Positions 60,111 to 64,000 of a stretch of 64,000 bases of DNA are shown here, one piece after another. Source of the DNA: Bacteroidales bacterium (GTDB taxonomy: Bacteria > Bacteroidota > Bacteroidia > Bacteroidales > Rikenellaceae); contig CAJTFS010000001.1 of the NCBI GenBank assembly GCA_910575495.1, positions 434,001-498,000 of the forward strand. The letters run 5' to 3'. Position 1 is the stretch's first letter; each line of letters starts with the position of its first letter. The position numbers and the translations under genes were made by a program. The notes beneath the pieces were generated by a model. That model made no database searches. It was given only the letters and a program-made list of their open reading frames with translations, and was not told where the DNA came from.

Positions 60111-60911
60111 TCACCAGTTCTTCCTGCCGCGGACCACGCGGCCCTGTTTCTCCTTGAGTTTTTCCTGGGTCCGGTCTTCCTGGGCCTGGATGGCGTCGAG
60201 CATCTGTTCGGCTTCCTGCTCGGAGAGACCGTCGGGGAGCGGTCGTCCGTCGTCGCTCGTTTCGTCTTCCGGGTCGGGAGAGCTGCCGTCGGACGATTCG
60301 TCCTGCGGGGTTTCATCCCGGTCTTCCTCGCCGTTGTCGCCGGGCTGTTGTTCGTCGTTTTCCGGGTCTTGGTTTTCGTCCTGTTGCTGCTCGTCGTCGT
60401 TGTTCTGGTTGTTGTCGTTCTGACCGCCGCCTTCACCGCCGTTCCCCTTGCCGCCGCCGTTGTTGTCGTCATCCTGCTGCTGTTCAAGGAGTTTCTTGGT
60501 GTAGGCGAAGTTGTACTTGGCTTCCATGTCGTCCGGATCGAGCAGCAGCGAGCGGCGGTAGCTTTCGAGCGCCTCCTTGTATTTCTTTTGCTGGAACTGG
60601 GTGTTGCCCAGGTTGTAGAAGGCTTGGGCCCGGTCGGCGTCGGTGCGCAGCGTGTCGGCCGCGGCGCGGGTTATGGTGCGCTCGGCCTTTTCGTGCATGC
60701 CGGCCTTGCTGAAGGCGTTGCCCAGGTTGTAGAGCGCTTCGTAGCATGCGGGGTCCTTGTCGAGGGCCTGCGTGTAGCGTTCGGCGGCGCCCAGGTAGTC
60801 GCTGCGGTCGTAGAGTTGGTTGCCTTGGCGCACGTCGCGGCGCTCGGGCATCTGCTGCGCCCGGGCGCCCGCGGCGGCGAAAAGAAGAAGTATGTAAAGC
60901 AGTCGCTGCAT
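60111..60911 (-). CDS. batC: BatC-like TPR protein
   Basis: The 266-residue protein has a signal peptide (cleavage after ARAQ) and three TPR units (residues 25-135: YDRSDYLGAAERYTQAL, ALYNLGNAFSKAG, AFYNLGNTQFQQKKYKEAL). A long acidic, Asn/Gln/Glu-rich disordered region and a basic C-terminal end (GRVVRGRKNW) follow. It is a periplasmic scaffold of the Bat system. It starts 4 bases after the 322-residue gene. Confidence 0.85.
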   Translation of the reverse strand: MQRLLYILLLFAAAGARAQQMPERRDVRQGNQLYDRSDYLGAAERYTQALDKDPACYEALYNLGNAFSKAGMHEKAERTITRAAADTLRTDADRAQAFYNLGNTQFQQKKYKEALESYRRSLLLDPDDMEAKYNFAYTKKLLEQQQDDDNNGGGKGNGGEGGGQNDNNQNNDDEQQQDENQDPENDEQQPGDNGEEDRDETPQDESSDGSSPDPEDETSDDGRPLPDGLSEQEAEQMLDAIQAQEDRTQEKLKEKQGRVVRGRKNW

Positions 60912-60915
60912 CGTG

Positions 60916-61884
60916 TCATCGGTTATCGGGAGTCTCCTCCGCCTGCTCGGTCGCCGGCTTGGTCTCCTCCACAAAATAGTAGGCTTTCAGGTAGTCGGCT
61001 TCGTTCTGCCCGGCGTCGGGCGTCGCCTTGGCGAACTTCACCAGATCGGCGTCGCGCAGGATGGCCGTGAGATCCGCACGCGCCTTGTCGGGCAGTTCGA
61101 TGCTGCGCATGGCGGCGATGATCTCGTCGGAGGTCATCTCCATGGCGCCGATCTCCCAGCGGCGCGCAATGTAGGTGCGCAGGATGTCCGTCAGTCCCGA
61201 GTAGTATTGTTTATGGCGGTTGTTCTGCCACAGTTTCCGGTTGTGGAGTTCTTCCAGTGCCCGGATCGCCTCGACGTGGGGCGGCAGGGCCGGCACCGCG
61301 GCGAAGAGTCCTCCGAGCGTCGAGCCGCGGCGGCGCAGCCAGCAGAGCACGCCCGCTGCGAGCAGCGCCAGCCCGATGGCGGCCAGCAGCCCCCACAGCA
61401 GATAGCCGCGGATTTCGCCCAGACGGAACGGCAGCGTGCGCTGCGGCTTGAGGTCGTAGATCGACTGCGACGTGGAGTCGATTTGGAAGGTGGCGACATC
61501 CAGCGTGAGGTCGTTTTCGGAGCGGAGCGTGTCGACGATGTTCTTGTCGGCATAGAACACTTCGGCCGTGCCGAAATCGTGGTGTCCCTCCTCGAAAACG
61601 GCCATGCGGTAGCGTTTGCGCAGTTTCATGCGGCGCCCCTCGCGCAGGAGCGTGTCGACGGGCGCCTCCTCCACCAGCACCAGGGCGCCGGGGTTTTCGC
61701 CGGGCTGGAAAACCGGGAAGCGCACCACCTGCACCAGATCTTTTTCCACCTCGATGATGTAGTCGAAGCGGTCGCCGATCATCACGCTGTCGGGTTCGAC
61801 ACGGGCCGTGACGACCGGCCTCGGGCTCTGAGCCCGGGCGCCGAACGCTGCGAAAAGCAGAACCAGGAGCGGGAGTCGTTTCAT
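60916..61884 (-). CDS. Membrane protein of the MoxR/Bat operon
   Basis: The 322-residue protein has a signal peptide (cleavage after ARAQ) and a periplasmic beta domain of about 130 residues similar to a BatD segment. One membrane helix (LLWGLLAAIGLALLAAGVL, residues 165-185) follows, then a cytoplasmic helical tail with KQYYSGLTDILRTYIARR. In Bacteroidetes this unnamed gene regularly sits between DUF58 and the VWA genes. Its ATG overlaps the DUF58 stop (ATGA). Confidence 0.8.
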   Translation of the reverse strand: MKRLPLLVLLFAAFGARAQSPRPVVTARVEPDSVMIGDRFDYIIEVEKDLVQVVRFPVFQPGENPGALVLVEEAPVDTLLREGRRMKLRKRYRMAVFEEGHHDFGTAEVFYADKNIVDTLRSENDLTLDVATFQIDSTSQSIYDLKPQRTLPFRLGEIRGYLLWGLLAAIGLALLAAGVLCWLRRRGSTLGGLFAAVPALPPHVEAIRALEELHNRKLWQNNRHKQYYSGLTDILRTYIARRWEIGAMEMTSDEIIAAMRSIELPDKARADLTAILRDADLVKFAKATPDAGQNEADYLKAYYFVEETKPATEQAEETPDNR

Positions 61885-62840
61885 CGTTGTCTGAAAAGTT
61901 TGATCAGTTCGGCCACGTAGTCGCCGTCGGTGGCGACGGTCGCCGTGTCGATGCGGTGGTGGCGCAGCAGTTCTTCGATGGCAGCGCTGCGGGTGCGCCA
62001 CGCTTCGGCATAGTGGACGCGCACGGCGCGCGAGGAGGTGTCGACCCACACCTTGCAGCCGCTCTCGGCGTCCTGCAGTTCGACGATCCCTACGTCGGGC
62101 ATGACGGCTTCGCGCGGATCGAAGATGCGGATGGCGGCCAGGTCGTGTTTGCTGCCGGCGATCTTCAGGGCGTCTTCCAGCGCTTCGCGGTCATGCGCCG
62201 GGTCGAGGAAGTCGGATAGGATGAAGGTCGTGCAGCGTTTCTTGTTGACGTTGGTCAGCAGCCGCAGCGGCTCGGAGAGCTTCGTGCCCTGCGACCGGGG
62301 CCGGAAGCCCACGAGTTCGCGGATGATCGTGAGGATGTGGCTGCGTCCCTTTTTCGGCGGGATGAACTTCTCCACTCTGTCCGAGAAGAAGATGCAGCCC
62401 ACCTTGTCGTTGTTCTTCGAGGCCGAGAAGGCCAGCACCGCGGCGATCTCCGTAATGATGTTCTGCTTGAGGCGGCCCGTCGACCCGAAGGCGCGCGAAG
62501 CCGAGACGTCGACCAGGAGCATCATGGTCAGCTCGCGCTCCTCCTCGTAGACCTTGATGTGGGGCTTGCGCGAACGGGCCGTCACGTTCCAGTCGATGTC
62601 GCGGATGTCGTCGCCGGCGCGGTATTCTCTCACTTCGGAGAACGACATGCCGCGTCCGCGGAAGGCCGTGTGGTACTTGCCGGCGAAGATTTCGTCGGAG
62701 AGACCGCGGGTCTTGATCTCGATCTTGCGGACGCGCCGGAGCAGATCGTTGGCTTCGGCGCTGCTCTTCTCGTCGCGGCAGGGACTGGACGGGTCGGATG
62801 CGGCGCCCGGCCTCACGAAACGGTTTTCGCTCTCCAGCAT
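61881..62840 (-). CDS. DUF58-domain protein
   Basis: The 319-residue cytosolic protein has the DUF58 signature FSEVREYRAGDDIRDIDWNV and a VWA-like fold (LLVDVSASRAFGS). It normally works with MoxR ATPases as a client or adaptor. Start at MLESENRF; the first 25 residues are variable. It follows moxR by 3 bases. Confidence 0.92.
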   Translation of the reverse strand: MLESENRFVRPGAASDPSSPCRDEKSSAEANDLLRRVRKIEIKTRGLSDEIFAGKYHTAFRGRGMSFSEVREYRAGDDIRDIDWNVTARSRKPHIKVYEEERELTMMLLVDVSASRAFGSTGRLKQNIITEIAAVLAFSASKNNDKVGCIFFSDRVEKFIPPKKGRSHILTIIRELVGFRPRSQGTKLSEPLRLLTNVNKKRCTTFILSDFLDPAHDREALEDALKIAGSKHDLAAIRIFDPREAVMPDVGIVELQDAESGCKVWVDTSSRAVRVHYAEAWRTRSAAIEELLRHHRIDTATVATDGDYVAELIKLFRQR

Positions 62841-62843
62841 CGC

Positions 62844-63842
62844 TTAGGGTACGATTACGTTGTTCAGAATCTCGGTCACGATCTCCTCGGAGGTGATGTT
62901 CTCGGCTTCGGCTTCGTAGGTCAGACCGATGCGGTGGCGCAGCACGTCGTGGCACACGGCGCGCACGTCCTCGGGGATGACGTAGCCGCGGCGGCGGATG
63001 AAGGCGTAGGCGCGGGCCGCCTTGGCCAGCGAGATCGTGGCGCGGGGCGAGGCGCCGCAGGAGATGAGGTTCTGGAGCCGCCCCAGCCCGTATTCGCCCG
63101 GTTCGCGCGTGGCGAAGATGATGTCGATGATGTATTTCTCGATCTTCTCGTCCATGTAGACGTCTTCGACCACCTTGCGGGCCTTGACGATGTCTTCGGG
63201 CGAGACGACCTTGCGCACTTCCGGCATGCCGGCGCCCGAGAGGTTCATGCGCACGATGTCGCGCTCCTCCTGCTTGTTGGGGTAGGAGATCTTGGCCTTG
63301 AGCATGAAACGGTCGACCTGCGCTTCGGGCAGCGGGTAGGTGCCTTCCTGCTCCAGGGGGTTCTGCGTGGCCAGCACCAGGAAGGGCCGGGGCAGGGCGT
63401 AGGTCTCCTCGCCGATGGTCACCTGCCGCTCCTGCATGGCTTCGAGCAGCGCCGACTGCACCTTGGCCGGCGAGCGGTTGATTTCGTCGGCCAGCACGAA
63501 GTTGGCGAAGATCGGTCCCTTGCGGACCACGAAATCCTCGTTCTTCTGCGAGTAGATCAGCGTGCCCAGCAGGTCGGCGGGCAGCAGGTCGGGGGTGAAC
63601 TGGATGCGCGAGAAAGCGGCGTCGACGGCCTTGGCCAGCGTGGTGATGGCCAGCGTCTTGGCCAGTCCCGGCACGCCCTCCAGCAGGATGTGGCCGTTGG
63701 AGAGCAGGCCGATCAGCAGGGTGTCGACCAGGTGGCCCTGGCCCACGATTACCTTGCCCATTTCGCTGCGCAGCGTGTCGACGAAGACCGATTCGCGCTC
63801 GATGCGTTCGTTGAGTTCCTTGATGTTGATGACTTCGCTCAT
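62844..63842 (-). CDS. moxR: MoxR-family AAA+ ATPase
   Basis: The 332-residue ATPase has Walker A GVPGLAKT, Walker B VLADEINRSP, sensor 1 ATQNP and the MoxR-type lid domain (CGASPRATISLAKAARAYA). It is thought to act as a chaperone for the VWA proteins downstream. A -7 box TATCTTTG at 63915-63908 gives a leader of about 65 bases and probably drives the whole operon. Confidence 0.95.
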   Translation of the reverse strand: MSEVINIKELNERIERESVFVDTLRSEMGKVIVGQGHLVDTLLIGLLSNGHILLEGVPGLAKTLAITTLAKAVDAAFSRIQFTPDLLPADLLGTLIYSQKNEDFVVRKGPIFANFVLADEINRSPAKVQSALLEAMQERQVTIGEETYALPRPFLVLATQNPLEQEGTYPLPEAQVDRFMLKAKISYPNKQEERDIVRMNLSGAGMPEVRKVVSPEDIVKARKVVEDVYMDEKIEKYIIDIIFATREPGEYGLGRLQNLISCGASPRATISLAKAARAYAFIRRRGYVIPEDVRAVCHDVLRHRIGLTYEAEAENITSEEIVTEILNNVIVP

Positions 63843-64000
63843 ATTGCGTATGTTTGTACTTGTTCGGTCGAACGGCGCGTCCGCATGGCGTTTAACGGAC
63901 GCAGAGACAAAGATATTGCAAAATTCCGAAAATCGGACGCCGTTTTTTCTTCGTGCGGCGTTTTTTCCGCGGCTTCGGCTCGGCGGCCGCATTCGGCGGA

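Overview
The window looks like a chromosomal segment of a GC-rich member of the Bacteroidales, most likely Alistipes or a close relative in the Rikenellaceae (inference). Three things point there. Promoters are of the Bacteroidetes type (TTTG/CTTG, 18-21 nt, TAnnTTTG) and Shine-Dalgarno sequences are absent. Coding GC is far higher than in Bacteroides. The gene content fits too: GH95 fucosidase, a BACON-domain lipoprotein, a Bat/MoxR operon, a duplicated-ExbD transport operon, a xerC-hpf pair and a DUF4136 lipoprotein. Most of the window is ordinary core genome.

Layout. 0-4.3 kb: an AT-rich gene-free end, mrp, and a GH95 alpha-L-fucosidase. 4.7-12.2 kb: sppA, queD, polA and a COG2509 flavoprotein. 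12.2-15.1 kb: a small glycan operon (GT2 remnant, two GT4 glycosyltransferases, hexapeptide acetyltransferase). 15.2-20.3 kb: a candidate orphan RNA, an RsiV-like lipoprotein, tRNA-Glu(CUC) with a duplicated 3' end, tpiA with an open membrane ORF fused in frame, and lysS. 20.4-34.3 kb: a secreted nuclease, PAP2, an MBOAT/SGNH acylation pair, a Zn peptidase, a LolC/E-like permease with menG, envelope lipoproteins and beta-barrels, folE and rdgB. 34.3-43.6 kb: HAD phosphatase, nitroreductase, recJ, lipB-lipA, a repeat-rich gap and an AraC regulator. 43.6-51.3 kb: rnhB, a second repeat-rich gap, exbD-exbD-exbB, ansA, tatD and dprA with a 9-bp VNTR upstream. 51.7-57.5 kb: tRNA-Cys, MATE, hpf, xerC, a flavin reductase, a three-gene phage-lysis-like remnant and rnpB. 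57.6-64 kb: a MoxR/DUF58/Bat operon interrupted by a frameshifted four-helix-bundle cassette.

The most unusual content is in the gaps between genes. (1) A dispersed repeat has constant shoulders around a hairpin. The stem sequence differs between copies but stays self-complementary. The hairpin 3' arm supplies the -33 box and the right shoulder the -7 box, so several copies are complete promoters placed just upstream of genes; five units lie in tandem before queD. (2) Two paralogous gene-free cassettes (40.2-41.3 and 44.6-45.3 kb) end in C-terminal modules of a Fib_succ_major/DUF1566-like protein that have no start and stop codons just upstream. They look like silent or decayed cassettes with divergent variable segments. 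(3) There are two orphan promoter-hairpin-terminator units that look like small RNA genes. Coordinates and products rest on reading the sequence only; no database search was possible.
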